Below are positions 1-10,801 of a DNA stretch of 64,000 nucleotides, one piece after another. Within the stretch, counting starts at the first letter, position 1. The number at the start of each line of letters is the position of its first letter. The DNA is from Amoebophrya sp. A120 (lineage: Eukaryota > Sar > Dinophyceae > Syndiniales > Amoebophryaceae), in assembly GCA_905178155.1 (NCBI GenBank), contig CAJINV010000002.1:6490476-6554475 (forward strand). Reading direction: 5' to 3'. The notes under the pieces are model-generated. The model did not search any database. It was not told the origin of the DNA and worked only from the letters and a program-made list of their open reading frames with translations. A program made the position numbers and the translations under genes.

Positions 1-45
1 GTTCTGCATCACAGATTTACACTTACACAGTTTTTTTCATGCATA
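1..45. mobile_element. Right end of an introner element cut by the window start
   Basis: The first 45 bases end in CATGCATA, followed by an open coding frame, and contain the GCATCACA motif typical of introner interiors here. ACAAG at 46-50 would be the right copy of its 5-bp repeat. The left end is outside the window. Confidence 0.45.
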
Positions 46-46
46 A

Positions 47-3000
47 CAAGACCACGCCGGCGATGAAACCTACAGTTTGCACCAAGCCTGGCAGGAACTG
101 GAGGCCGCCGAAGACGGACCCGTCTGCGAAACGGAGGTGTTGGGGCTTGTTTCCACTGGTCCTTGCGACCACGCCGGCTTCCACATTGAAGGGCTGGACA
201 ACGATGGAGAGGAAAATGCCGCGACCACTCCAGGAGCAAGAGGATCGAAAGTTGTTTCGCAGCAAACCACGACACCGAAAACGAAAGGCAGAGCGAGCCC
301 TGGTGGAGCTGCCGGGGGTAAAAAGACCAAAAAAGAGAAGCGGAAAATGAAGAAGGAAAGTTTACTCCAGGCCGGTGCAGCAGCAGACGATGATGTCGAA
401 TTGACAGGCACTGCGGCGTCCTCCGGTTCCGGTTGTGCAACAACTAAAAATTTGGATTTTTTTCCAACCGGTTGTAGTAAGCGCTTTTCGACGTCGTCTT
501 GTCAAGAAGAAGGTCAGGACGTTGACCTCCACGAGGAACAATCGCTCCAGGAAGCAATAAGGTTGCGGCCTGGTCGGCAGAAGGACACGGTCCGAGCAGT
601 GAAACGCGTGATCGAAGAGGAGACGGCCGCGTTTTTGGACAACATCCAGGAAAGGGAGAAGCAGGCCACCAAGAATCTGGTCAGCGGCATGGCCGTGCTG
701 GAGCTCGCTATTCGCCGCCCTGATTTCTCCTTTCTGGTTAACGCAGAATTTGCGAATACAACCGCAGATGATGGAACAAACGGAAACACAAATGACAATA
801 AGGCAGGAGGAACATCTTCAGATGCGAATGCCACAGCAGGTCCAAAAGTTGACTTGATCGCGCAACTCGGGACGAAGTTGGAATTTTACACGACCTACCA
901 CAAGAGTTTAGAAACGGTGTTGGAAGTGTGCCGCGCGTTTTCGAAGAATAAACAATCGGCGGAGAAGAAGGATTTGTGCTTTCAAACGTACAAGAAGCAC
1001 ATGGAAAACTTCTTTTTTCCGGATCCCGTGGTTCTAGCAACGGGGGACAGAGCCGCGGTCGAGGCGGAGATGGAGCGGAAAATGCCGTTTTTGGAGCGGG
1101 GAATCACCGCTATAACGAATGATATAGAGAAGAAGTTCGGGAGACTGCTTTTGCAGCAGATGGTAACATATGGATTGTAAAAATGTCTGGGTCTGGAAGA
1201 ATGCAAGATTTGTGATGCAGGTTTTTTATGACCCATGAGGTCTGGAATGCGAGACCCAGCATGACAGATTCTTTGAGGTCTTTATCATGCCTTTCCTGCA
1301 TGAGAGACTCCCTCTCAACTTGGTCAAAAGCGAACAGCTTTTGGTACTCACGCAACACAGATTTTTGCATCATTCAGATTTAGCATCACAAGTTCTAATC
1401 TTCCAGACCCAGACACTTTTACACTTGATATAACATCCGGCTCGGTGCCGGACGCCGTTGCCGCCCTCTACCACGAACTGAAACAGAGCGCCACGAACGC
1501 GGTCGCCGGGGAGATGAAGAATGTCTCAGCTCCCGAAAAATGCGGTCGTGCAACGGATCTTTCGAATAAAACTACGGATAGTGCGCCGGGGGAAGAAAAC
1601 TACGCCGAAAGGACCGCTTCATCTGGTAGTTCTGGAAGTAGTGCGAGCTTTTCTACTGCTGCTCGTCAACAAGATGGGGAGTCAGAAGGTGCTGCTGCTG
1701 GTGTTGTATCGGCAAACAAGCAAGGGGACGACAGCGGGGTACGACTTGGGTTGCAGTACACGGCCAAGGAGTTGGTTAGTCGGATGGACAATTTGGTCGA
1801 GCAGAACCGAGCTTCTGCGTCACAGCAGGTTCATCAATGTGCAGCGCAACACCACCCGGACCCCTTGCTGGATTTGAACATCATGCAAAACGTCCTCTCC
1901 CGGATGGAAAAGCACGCGAGAGACAAAGCGAAGCAGCGACAGAGCAAGCACGCCCACCTGCGCGACAAGAAACAAGTGAAGCAGCAGCGGCAACACGACC
2001 AGGAGTTGCAAAAGTGGGAGATTGCCGCCAAGATCGCCTCCGGCAACCAGGAGTGCTTGTTCGGTTGGCACGACATCTGCACGAACTTTTACATGGACAG
2101 TTTGGGCGGCTGCAACGTGAATTTGGAGTTTTTGCTCCGCCGGCTCTTACCCTACAACATCAAAACGACGCAAACCGTGTCCACCATGCACCTGAACGCG
2201 ATCAAAAACAACCTCGTCACCCTCGCCACCGGGCAGCCGCCGTTGAAAAAGAAGTTGCTCATCGACTGTGACCGAACGACGGGGCGAATCGCGAGACGGG
2301 AGGTGTTCGAACCCTCTAAAACCTTCGCGATCGTAGATAGCACGATCAAGCAGCTGAAGCATCTGAAGGCCTTTCAGTTTCTGAAGCAGCTGTTCAAGAT
2401 GCTGCTAACGTGGCTCGCGGATACGAACAAGTACTTGGACGGTATGCGGGAGGTGGTGAAGGCGATCGGGCTACCCACCAAGCAGAAGACGGGAGAGTAC
2501 GTATCATGTGTAAAAACGTCCCCACCCCATAGCCAAGTTGGGAACTTAGCAACACAAACCCAGAAGCTTTGGGAGCAACGCATGACAAATTCCAGTTCGT
2601 AGTGTAGTGCAGTTTAGCAAGTGCAGTCGCATCACGAATCCGTCTGCTCATCCCGTTTACAGCATTACAAATTCCAAAACGCGATTGGAAATGCCTCTCA
2701 TGGAGATGCGCGTTACAAATTTTCCTGTAATCGTAAATCTGCATGACAGCTATGGGGTGGGGACGTTTTTGCTCAGGAGAGTACGTGACCGGCGTGATTC
2801 CCGGGTCGCCGGAAGACATGCGGTTGAAGCAACTTGGGTTCAAGCACCCCACGAACGCAAACCTGTACACCCCCATCGACCACGAAAAGTCCAAGGTGGG
2901 GTTATTACAGTGAAAAATGCCCCCACCCCGAACTTGGCAGCATTTGTATTGCAAACCTTTCCAATGGAAACATTCCCCGTCTTGCATCTATCAGCATCAC

Positions 3001-4922
3001 AAATTTGCCATGCTGAATAGCTCGAATTTGTGTTGCAAAGGATCCCAACAGCAGCCGGATCTGTTATGCAAAAGATACCTTGCGCAGCTAGATTCTGCAT
3101 CAGAGAAGCTCGTAGTCCTTTCATGCAAGACAAAGAGCTTTCATTTGGAAACTTTGCATGAGAAACTCTTGCAAATTCCGGGCTGGGGGCATTTTTCAGT
3201 GCAATAGGGGTTGGATTTCGTCTCCTGCATGAAGCAGTTGATCGACGAGAACCCGTATCAAATGCAAATATGTCTGGGTCTGGAAGGATGCAACTTGTGA
3301 TGCTGTCTTTGCATTCTACCAAAATCTGTATTGTGTGAGCAGCAAGAGGAGTTCAGGTTTTGCTACGCGGAGGGCTAATTTCTCATGCGGTATAGTCATC
3401 AGGGTGCGCTTACAATATCTGTGATGCTGGGGCATGCATCACAGGCATCTTGGATCATGCAGATTGTGCATGAGAAGTCTTGCAATCTCCCAGACCCAGA
3501 CATATTTGCAATGCATAACCCGTTTGAACAGGCCATGAAACTGTTCGGGCTGGCCACGGAGATCGAAACGCTCGATTGGAATAGAATGTTGTCACCCGGA
3601 GGCGACGAGGAGTATAATGCGGAGAATATTAACAGTAGTTCTCTCGCCGATGATGCCTTCATCTCGGAAGAGATCGAGGACGAAGCGGAAAATAGTTGTA
3701 CTCCTGCAGCAGGGTCTGGGTCCTCTTCATTTTCCCCGGGAGCAGAAGGTGACGAAAACGGTGTGAAGGTGAAGCACCGCAGGGTCCGGATCCAATTTGA
3801 CGAGGAGAAAATGAGGCAGTTCAAGGCGAAACAGGTAAACGCGTTTTTGTCGATTGTGGAGAGGCTGGACTGGTACCGAATTAGCCACGCCGAGAAACAA
3901 CTGGAAGAGGACAATAAAGCGAGGGTGATGAAAATGAATGCTGGCGCAGCTTCTACTCCACAAAGTCGTGGGGTTGACCAGCACTCGGGAAAGGACAGCA
4001 GCGTTGGTGGAAAAAACAAAAAGAAGAGCTGCAATAATTCCACCGCGCCAAATGGAACAAGTAGTGCTGATCTGAAAAATATGTTCGACCCTTCTTCCAC
4101 TAGCGGCGGGCCGCAGCACCTGCTCCCAGCAACGCCCACCGCTGCTGCTGCGGCTGCGCAAAGCAGGGGCCACGTTGCGCCTCGGCGCGTCAGTGCGGGA
4201 CGGAAGTGCCTGGCCCTGGTGCCGCACTCTTACGTCGGTTTGCACGATGAGCTCAGCGCCGTGTCAGATCTGACGGGGATGGGGGGACGGGTGCAGAAGC
4301 AGGAAAAAGCAGAGGAACAAAGACAAAGAGATGAAAGTGCTGGAGCTGGTGCACATCAGGATAAAAACTTTTCAATGGAACCAGGACAACAATCTTTCAC
4401 AAGAGAAACGACGCCGGGCGATCATGATCAAGATCAAAATGAAATGGAGGACATCGAGAGGGAGATCAGGGAGAGGGAAGAGGAAATTCGGCAGCGATAC
4501 CCCGACCCGATGGACGACGTGGATTTTATGGCGTTCTCAAACGTTACATTCTCAACTGTTGCATGAATTCGTCATGCAAAAATACCTTAAGCCGGCAGAT
4601 GATCGAGCTGCTTCGCATGACAAATTTCGGAAGGGCTAGACAGCATCTAGATCTGCGCCAAACTTGTGATGCAAAAGGCGCAATCTTCTTCCTTTCACGT
4701 TTGCCAGTCTTGCATCACCCAGTTGAGAGTGTAACATTTGAGAACTCCATAGATTTGGATTTTTTCATCGGGACTACGGAATTCAAGAGCCCGGACACGG
4801 GCCATTGGTTCTTCCGCACGGAAGCGGGACGGCATTTCATGGTGCCGGAAGGCCGGTTATTCGAGATGGTGGAACAACCGGAAGAGGGAGGAGCCGGGCC
4901 GGGGGCGGAACGGAGTCCATGA
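47..4922 (+). CDS. Unknown large protein, 5' end outside window, six exons separated by introners
   Basis: The visible exons are 47-1168, 1436-2501, 2786-2902, 3212-3255, 3523-4526 and 4757-4922 (3,519 nt, 1,172 residues, ending in TGA). The frame is open from a stop at 44-46, which falls inside the presumed tail of an introner, so the true start lies upstream of the window. Every junction is the removal of one TAT...ATA element plus one 5-bp repeat copy, and each keeps the frame; one exon is only 44 nt. I recognise no domain. The protein has Ser/Ala/Gln-rich linkers, a Lys-rich stretch near 340, a charged helical region near 1900-2030, and an acidic, Glu/Arg-rich part before the last exon. 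That an upstream exon exists, and that this is one gene, are inferences from frame continuity. Confidence 0.7.
1169..1430. mobile_element. Introner element, family A
   Basis: 262 bp. The inverted ends contain GTCTGGGTCTGG and its complement. It is flanked by TAACA (1164-1168 and 1431-1435), and removal joins residues ...QQMVT to SGSVPDA... in frame. Its interior is close to that of the copy at 23350. No GT-AG cut is possible. Confidence 0.92.
2502..2780. mobile_element. Introner element, family B
   Basis: 279 bp. The ends carry TAAAAACGTCCCCACCCC and its complement; the flanking repeat is GTACG (2497-2501 and 2781-2785). Removal joins TGEYV to TGVIPG in frame. The right terminus reads AGA rather than ATA. 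The interior matches the element at 59224 in the same orientation. Confidence 0.9.
2903..3206. mobile_element. Introner element, diverged family B
   Basis: 304 bp. The ends carry GTGAAAAATGCCCCCACCC and a near complement; the flanking repeat is GGGGT (2898-2902 and 3207-3211). Removal joins EKSKVG to LDFVSC in frame. The downstream exon is only 44 nt before the next introner. Confidence 0.88.
3256..3517. mobile_element. Introner element, family A
   Basis: 262 bp. It starts TATCAAATGCAAATATG and ends with the near complement, flanked by ACCCG (3251-3255 and 3518-3522). Removal joins LIDENP to FEQAMK in frame. The interior is close to the element at 60396. Confidence 0.93.
4527..4751. mobile_element. 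Introner element, family D
   Basis: 225 bp with its own inverted repeat, TATGGCGTTCTCAAACG against TATGGAGTTCTCAAATG read from the other end. The flanking repeat is GATTT (4522-4526 and 4752-4756), and removal joins MDDVD to LDFFIG in frame. The termini differ from families A-C, but the TAT...ATA ends, 5-bp repeat and internal motif (TTGTGATGC at 4664) are shared. Confidence 0.85.
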
Positions 4923-5354
4923 GAGGGTGAAGGTGTTGCATTCTCCCAATGTGTAAGAAAGCAGAAAGTTGTATCACGTCAGGCTTAAGTGGCGCCATAT
5001 GTTGTACCTATTAATACACCACTTTATCCTCCACCCGTGAGTGCGATATTCAAATCAGAATGAGTATCAGCCTTATGCCGTAATACCGTTGCATAACGCC
5101 GCGAATTTTAGGCCGCAACCGTATAATATGCACCGTTTGATTTTTTACTGTATGTCTATAGTCGATAAGGACAACTTCAACTGGGCGCTGTGAGCTTGAG
5201 ATGACGGATAAATACGGTGCCAAACCAGTATTCGTTGATTTAGTACTTGCAGACCGCATTTCTTGCACGTGGACTCGAGAATTTCACTTCTATTGCTACT
5301 TGGAGTCGATTCAGTTTCGTCGGAATCACTCCCTGTTTGTACTCCTATTCTTGT
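4923..5354. other. Intergenic stretch, no gene seen
   Basis: Sequence of about even base composition after the stop codon of the first gene. Open frames here are short and uninteresting on both strands. It probably holds a 3' untranslated region and the 5' region of the next gene. Confidence 0.5.
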
Positions 5355-6200
5355 ATTGATCTCGTTTTGCAAGTGTTCGAGGAACAAGAAAATTGCATCC
5401 CTACCCAGTGCTCTTTCAATGGTATGGCTTCGTGCGTTTCGTGGAACCGCTCTGGCTCCTGCAGATCGTGGTCAAGAGCGAGGGCCAGTCTGTGAACTTG
5501 ATGAACTGCTTCCGCCTGAACGTGAGTTTTTCCAAAAGTAAGGACCAAGCTCATTTTCTTCGGTCAACATTTTCCGATGATGGCACTCACCCGTGGTCAT
5601 CGCCTAACAGGGTTCTGCTCAAACGTGTTGTACGCAATGCCGCCTGCAGCTTCCTCTTCTTCCCGAGGAAGCAGGCACTTTTGCTTCACAGCGTCACAAC
5701 TTCCTCGAGGAAAAGGTGGCCCGGTGGAGCATACTTTTGCCTCGGGCGTCATAGTAGACACGACGAATTCTCCTGCCGCGCTAGAGAAGGACGGCAGCTC
5801 TGGAAGTACGCTGGCCAACCGCCCCGCGCATCCGTCTTCCGATTCTTGTGAGGAGCGACGGGACTACACCGACGTGGCCCATTCGCGGTCAGCAACCACA
5901 AGAATCGCCCCGCTCCAACCCCAACATCTTCGTGGCACAACCGTAGTACCAGCAGCCGTCGACCCCCCACCGGTCCGCGTGCAGTGGAAGATATCCGCTT
6001 ATTGCCCTGATTGCGGAAAAAATACGGAGAAGGACCAGGTGTCTGTCATGCGCAAGTTCTGTCCCACCATGTGGCGAAAATACATGTTCGTGGACGATCG
6101 GCACTGTCCCCTGTTTCTAGCAGCCAAAGTGAAGGACGATTTGATTGAATCCACGGAAACGGGGTGGAAAGACATGCCAAGGATAAAGGGACGCAGCTAG
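5355..6200 (+). CDS. Hypothetical protein, exon structure unresolved
   Basis: Two plausible coding stretches appear. The first (about 5400-5521) encodes VLFQWYGFVRFVEPLWLLQ and continues to CFRLN, followed by GTGAGT, a good 5' splice site at 5522. The second, ending at the stop codon at 6198-6200, encodes a Ser-rich segment and then WKISAYCPDCGKNTEKDQV, a Cys pair (CPDC) that could bind zinc with later Cys/His residues. An AG at about 5610 is a candidate acceptor, but it does not keep the frame with the GTGAGT donor, so I cannot give exact exons or a start codon. A TTG-rich stretch upstream (5247-5390) could be a further exon. No family is recognised. Confidence 0.35.
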
Positions 6201-6715
6201 TACTAGTAATGCTAGAATGGCTTTAAAAATGCACCACACTCCATCGGTATATCCAAAAGCAAAAACAAGTTAAAGCAGTAGATTCGGGTGCAGAGCAGTT
6301 TGATCGGAAATATACCGATGAACAGCTCCCCATTCTTTCCCGCTAGCTTGCTGGCGACTACAGTTCTTGATCATGACGAAGATTGTAGAGCAGTTCTGTA
6401 CATCGATCTGTAAAAAGTCTCCTTTTTGGAAGATGCATATGTTCTTCGGTATCCAAGCCGCGTTCGGTCGTTCGAAAGACAAGCCAAAGATACCGCCGAT
6501 CAGTACTTCGATCACCCTCTTTGCTTTTGTCGGAGGTCTCGAGGAGTAGATGACTTTATCTCCAGTAGACACCAGGTCTGCAACACTGATGTAGATTACT
6601 TGCTCCCTAAGTACTCGAACTGAACTCTATAAAATCTCTCGAGGCATACCTTCCTTCCACTGCCACACTTGTCATTGCGCTTCGATCATATTCAAGAACA
6701 TATAGATTTATCATC
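6201..6715. other. Intergenic stretch, no gene seen
   Basis: No convincing reading frame on either strand. Open frames of 60-100 codons overlap on both strands without protein-like composition. It precedes the ATG of the small ADF-H gene. Confidence 0.5.
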
Positions 6716-7156
6716 ATGAGCGCCACCTCCGGTCGGCAAGATGGCGGCCCGATGGCACAAGCGTCTTCTGGTCTGAGTGCGACAGCTGTCACCCCCGATC
6801 TTCAAGCTGCCATCCAATCGCTCTCCGCCGACGGCTCTGCCTGGGTTACGATAACACTAGCGCAGAACAAGACTCCAGAACTTGTCGGTTCCTCCGCAAC
6901 CGCCGGCAGCAGTCCAACGAAGGAGTCACTACTCGACGCTGTTGCTGATGACAAAATAACGTTTGGGTGTTTCCGAGCGAGTAGCGGGAAACTGTATGGT
7001 TTTGTATGTGTGGGGGACAGCGCTCCCGGTATGGCCAAAGCGAAGCAGATGATGCACAAGAACGCGGTCATGAACCTCTTTGAGGGGAAGCACGGAGAAA
7101 TACATGTGGAAGGCGTTTCGGAGTTTAAACAGGAAGTGGACAAAGTTTGGCCATGA
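6716..7156 (+). CDS. ADF-H domain protein, coactosin-like actin binder
   Basis: 146 residues in a single exon. After a 25-residue variable N-terminus, the protein has the layout of a small single-domain ADF/cofilin-homology protein: a tryptophan-containing early strand (AWVTITLAQ), a central strand pair (KITFGCFRA then KLYGFVCVGD), the long actin-binding helix (GMAKAKQMMHKNAVMNLF) and the closing strand and helix (HGEIHVEGVSEFKQEVD). The KAKQMMHK helix followed by a GEIHVE strand resembles coactosin, where the equivalent is R/KA-xxSVHK then HVE. Family members bind actin filaments in the cytoplasm. The assignment is by pattern only; a diverged cofilin or a twinfilin half-domain are alternatives. 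The length suits a coactosin. Confidence 0.6.
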   Translation: MSATSGRQDGGPMAQASSGLSATAVTPDLQAAIQSLSADGSAWVTITLAQNKTPELVGSSATAGSSPTKESLLDAVADDKITFGCFRASSGKLYGFVCVGDSAPGMAKAKQMMHKNAVMNLFEGKHGEIHVEGVSEFKQEVDKVWP

Positions 7157-7512
7157 ATCATCAGAGTTTGTCGATCAAGACCGCGAACTGGAACATGCTT
7201 TCAAAAAGACAGAATCATGCAACGAGTATAAATTCGTACACATAAAAGACAAACCTGCGCTCGGCAAAAATGAACGAAGCAAAATGATCACACATACTTC
7301 TTCTTTTTCAGTGCCAGATTTTACCACGGTGACTGCACTGCAGCTGTGAAGGCCACGGAAAATAAATTAGCAACATGATCCACAGTGGGGGCTGTGTTCG
7401 ACGCCTGATCCTGTAATTTCTTCGGTAGGTTGATCTCGTACGTGCAATCGCAATGCGGTTCGGGTCTCACTAAGGCCGAGGGAAGCGACGTTTCTGATCC
7501 AGACATGACTCC
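7157..7512. other. Intergenic stretch, no gene seen
   Basis: Presumed 3' untranslated region of the ADF-H gene and upstream region of the next gene. It has several pyrimidine-rich runs ending in AG, for example TTCTTCTTTTTCAG ending at 7310. Confidence 0.4.
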
Positions 7513-7543
7513 TTCCTTTTGTCATGTTCCCTTTTCGTTGCAG
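7513..7543 (+). promoter_or_regulatory. Candidate splice acceptor (trans- or cis-) upstream of the 7648 gene
   Basis: A pyrimidine-rich run ends in GTTGCAG at 7543, 105 bases before the chosen ATG. In dinoflagellates such sites accept the spliced leader. Only the sequence pattern supports this. Confidence 0.3.
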
Positions 7544-7647
7544 AAAAACGAGCCGGCGACCTTTGTTTGAGATTGTCTTGCCCCTTTCGACGGGGACGGT
7601 TTCTTTCCATCCTGCTCGTTTGCTGCCTTGTTTCATTCGTGGACAAA

Positions 7648-9744
7648 ATGAAAATGCGTGAGCTGCACCGAGCTCGGGGGCCAAGAGGCTCCGTCCTCGC
7701 CGTTTCTTTGCTTCTTTTCACGAGTGCCGCCGTTGGAACAAAATTAAGGCTGCAGCTGCACCGGGCAGAAGTGCCACAACCACATCCACACCCACCTCGG
7801 GACGTCGAATCGGTAAAAATATCTCCCGCGCACCAAGCACTAAACGGCTACCTCGCTCCCGCCACGGAACAAGTTGTTGACTTGCAACCCTCGGCACCGC
7901 CGATCTCGGCTCTGGAGCGAGATGAAGATCCTGTAGGACTGCAGCAAAGGGATGACTTTTTCCTTCAGCCGGAAACGGAAGAAAGCAGGCGGGGGGAACA
8001 AGAACATCTTGTTCAACAAGTGCCACAGAGTTACGGCGATTCTGGCAACTACGTCGGTTCACCAGGCGCTTATGTCGACCCGCCCTACAACCCGCTCGAA
8101 AGTACCAGCTGTCCTGCACAGCCTGCAGTCGCGCCCAGTCGAGTTGTTCCTGCGACTCCTGCAGGAACTCTGGCTCAGCAGGTCAATTCACCACTGGGAA
8201 CAATGCAAGCGCGTTCATCTTCTTCGCACCAGCAGAACAACGACCCCCAGAGCAACGATCCACAGGAACATCCGGACTACAGTCTGAACGAACAGCAGCT
8301 GATCCAGGCCTTGACCTCCTTTTTTCAGGGCGAGCTCGACCCGATTTCCCTGGCCGAGCAAATAACCCGCGTCGCCGATTACGACGGGGGGATATCTGCC
8401 ACGATGTTGGCCATGCAAGTGGTCGGAAGTTCGTCGGGCGCCGGTTTGTTCGCGAATTCGGTTGAAGTCGGCAGCACTTCAAATAGTGCGAGCAAAACTT
8501 CTGCGGTTTCTGCAGCTCCTGGGAGGACTATTTGGGACGCCGTTTTGGAGCTGGATCAGCAAACTGAGGAGGAGACTGCCAACGCAGGTGTCGTGCCTTC
8601 TTCCAGCCGTGCGGACGAAACGCAGCAGCACCAGCAGCAGGTACATCCAGTGTCCGTCAGTGTGGGTATGCCCTACCGTAACTACGAAAATGCTGGGAAC
8701 TGTGGCCGGGTGGTGGAGGCTACTAGCTTCCAGGCGTCGCCAGTAGCGGCAATGCCCACGACAGCGCAGTCCAGCGGAGGCAGTAGGGGACACAAACACC
8801 TTTCCTGCCGGGAAAAAAGAGAACAGCGCCGGGAGATGAAGTCTTGCATTCACAGGGGAACACACTATGAATCTGGTATCGGGTCAAAATCACCCGGCGC
8901 GCAAGGAACTACAGGAAAAAAGTCGGTCGCGGCCCCTCCGCAAACGGCAGTGACGTCGTTCCTTTTGCCGGTTGAGGAAGATGTGGACATACAGTACACG
9001 CCGGCCTACCTTCCGCCACCTCTTGCGAACACTAGCGCGCAACCAAGCCTCGCGCAGGCGTATGGGGTGGCTGCTACGGCACCAGCTTTTGGCGTGACGA
9101 GCCAACAGCTCTCCCTGTTACAGCACGATTACAGCACAGCGAAAAGTGGGTCTCTGCGGTGGGCGCGGCTCATGAGCGAACTCGGACAGACGCCACTACA
9201 CGTCAGGACGGTGTTTGACATACTCGACAAAACGAGTACCGGCTCCTCTTCTAACCTTGCTGCCTCCACACACCACTCCTACTTCGACCTGGAGAACTCG
9301 CTTCGGACACTGAAAAAGTGTGCGAATTTTGAAAGAGACGCGAGTCTAAGTTACCGGGTCAAGAAACTGTTCGACGTGAATGGATCTTCGGCGTGTAGTG
9401 CTGGGGGGAACTCGTCGTCTTCCCCCTCTGGTGCCACAAGTAAAAACAAGTCCTGGAACCAGCTGCAGATGCACACGAACGGGTTGTTTCTGACTACAGG
9501 AGATGCTGGAAAGACATGGATGGCCAGAAAGCGTAGCGCGCAGGCCAAGGCGCGTGAAATCCGCGAGCGGATTCGGAGTAGAATGGTGGGAGGCGGCAGA
9601 GGTCCGCGGGGCCCCTGCAAACCGGTGGGACAGGTTCCAGGGCCACCGCCTTTGAAGTTGGCGCCGGCCTATGTTCGCCCGGGGGCGGGGCCGGCTTCCT
9701 TGCGCTTGCCCGCCCGGGGCACAGCTCCCCCACCGGCCTTGTGA
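7648..9744 (+). CDS. Secreted or membrane-targeted low-complexity protein, 5' part
   Basis: The ATG at 7648 gives MKMRELHRARGPRGSVLAVS followed by a hydrophobic run to about residue 30, a typical signal peptide. The frame is open further upstream, but the peptide makes this start the best choice. The rest is a Gln/Ser/Pro/Ala-rich chain without a recognised domain; residues about 200-290 are less repetitive and may be folded. The native sequence probably leaves the frame near 9516: codons after that point lie in a GC-rich block and encode Pro/Arg/Gly-rich sequence to a stop at 9744. A 66-bp segment at 9451-9516 recurs at 10739 in the same frame, where coding resumes, so this and the 10757 ORF are probably one gene. 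Confidence 0.55.
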   Translation: MKMRELHRARGPRGSVLAVSLLLFTSAAVGTKLRLQLHRAEVPQPHPHPPRDVESVKISPAHQALNGYLAPATEQVVDLQPSAPPISALERDEDPVGLQQRDDFFLQPETEESRRGEQEHLVQQVPQSYGDSGNYVGSPGAYVDPPYNPLESTSCPAQPAVAPSRVVPATPAGTLAQQVNSPLGTMQARSSSSHQQNNDPQSNDPQEHPDYSLNEQQLIQALTSFFQGELDPISLAEQITRVADYDGGISATMLAMQVVGSSSGAGLFANSVEVGSTSNSASKTSAVSAAPGRTIWDAVLELDQQTEEETANAGVVPSSSRADETQQHQQQVHPVSVSVGMPYRNYENAGNCGRVVEATSFQASPVAAMPTTAQSSGGSRGHKHLSCREKREQRREMKSCIHRGTHYESGIGSKSPGAQGTTGKKSVAAPPQTAVTSFLLPVEEDVDIQYTPAYLPPPLANTSAQPSLAQAYGVAATAPAFGVTSQQLSLLQHDYSTAKSGSLRWARLMSELGQTPLHVRTVFDILDKTSTGSSSNLAASTHHSYFDLENSLRTLKKCANFERDASLSYRVKKLFDVNGSSACSAGGNSSSSPSGATSKNKSWNQLQMHTNGLFLTTGDAGKTWMARKRSAQAKAREIRERIRSRMVGGGRGPRGPCKPVGQVPGPPPLKLAPAYVRPGAGPASLRLPARGTAPPPAL
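9451..9516. repeat. Direct repeat, copy 1, flanking GC-rich block
   Basis: 66 bp, matching 10739-10801 with one substitution and a 3-base gap. It is read in the same frame in both places (SWNQLQMHTNGLFLTT). It is much longer than a transposon target duplication. Confidence 0.9.
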
Positions 9745-10738
9745 GTGTGCTTGGGTCGAGGTGGCGGCCGTTTCAACATTCCCCGTCGGCCCGGCCAGGT
9801 TCCGGGTGCGCCTGTATCCTAGGTTTCTTTTAGCCCGCGGCCGGCCCCGGGCTTCCGTGTGTGTTCCCGCACGGCTTCGCGGTATCGGGGCTCTGGTTGT
9901 TGATCGTCCCAGGGCCGGTTGTTTGTCCACCGGGCAAAAGCCAAGGCGCCGGCGAGCCATAGGCCCGCCCCGGCCTCTAGTTCAAAGCGCAGACACACAA
10001 GGCGGCGCGCGGGCTCACCGCGTCGCTTTCTCCCGGCCCGGGCCCTGGTTACGCTATTGCGCGCGGGCTGACGCGCGCGCGCAGGGGGGTTGCCCCGCCT
10101 TTTTGGACAGGCCGGCGCACTTTTTTTTGGGCCCCCCCGCTCGGCCTCCCGGCATATTGTGGTCGCTTGGCGATCAGCGTTGGCGCACGGCGGCGTGGCC
10201 AAGTGCTTTGGCCGGGTTTGCTCAGGGTCGGGAACATGGGGGAAGCCGTGGGGCCGCCACGCAGGAAGGGCAACGCATTTTGATACTAGCAAGGAGCAGG
10301 CTTTCCGCTGGTACGCCCTCCCGGGTAAGTCATTTGTGGCAACACGCGCCGCGCCCAAGGATATTGCCGCGGAATCCAGGCAGGGTGCTGGAAAGGGGCC
10401 ACGCGCAAGGGGGCGACGTTGCTAATTCACTGCCCTCCCACCGCGCCCGTAATCAAAAGCAAGGGCAGACAGCGGCGCCGGTTGCGGCCCGCTTCAACAT
10501 TGACTGCATGCCGGCGCGGCGGCGGCGCCGTCCGGCTGGGGCGCGTGTATTCTTTATCGCCAACAAGCTGGCGGGCCGCCAGCGAGCGCCTTCGGGCTGT
10601 GCCCGCGCACGTTCCTTCGTGCGGATTTTCGATGCTACCGCGAGGCATCGCGATGTTGCGTTTCTGGGTCCCAAGCACCAGAAAGCGCGATTTTAGCATG
10701 TTCCGCAGGGTTCCGTTTTTGTACTTTGTCCCACCATA
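9517..10738. other. GC-rich inserted block interrupting the 7648-11932 coding region
   Basis: Roughly 1.2 kb with a composition clearly richer in G and C than its flanks, full of CGCGCG, GGGCCC and CCGGC runs. Long open frames on both strands result from few AT-rich stop codons; their translations are Arg/Ala/Pro/Gly-rich and I do not regard them as genes. It lies exactly between two 63-66 bp direct repeats. It could be a large intron, a recent insertion that disrupts the gene, or a duplication by-product. No inverted-repeat ends were found. Confidence 0.6.
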
Positions 10739-10801
10739 TCCTGGAACCAGCTGCAGATGCACACGAACGGATTGTTTCTGACTACAGATGCTGGAAAGAC
10801 A
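10739..10801. repeat. Direct repeat, copy 2, flanking GC-rich block
   Basis: 63 bp, the second copy of 9451-9516. It contains TTGTTTCTGACTACAG, which resembles a 3' splice site, and the coding frame resumes here. Confidence 0.9.

Noticed and set aside
6620-6640. CTATAAAATC as a TATA box for the ADF-H gene
   Set aside because: Dinoflagellate-type promoters generally lack a TATA box and a single match is expected by chance.
9517-10738. Long open frames on both strands in the GC-rich block (up to about 340 codons)
   Set aside because: They overlap each other on both strands and encode Arg/Ala/Pro/Gly-rich sequence, as expected when AT-rich stop codons are scarce.
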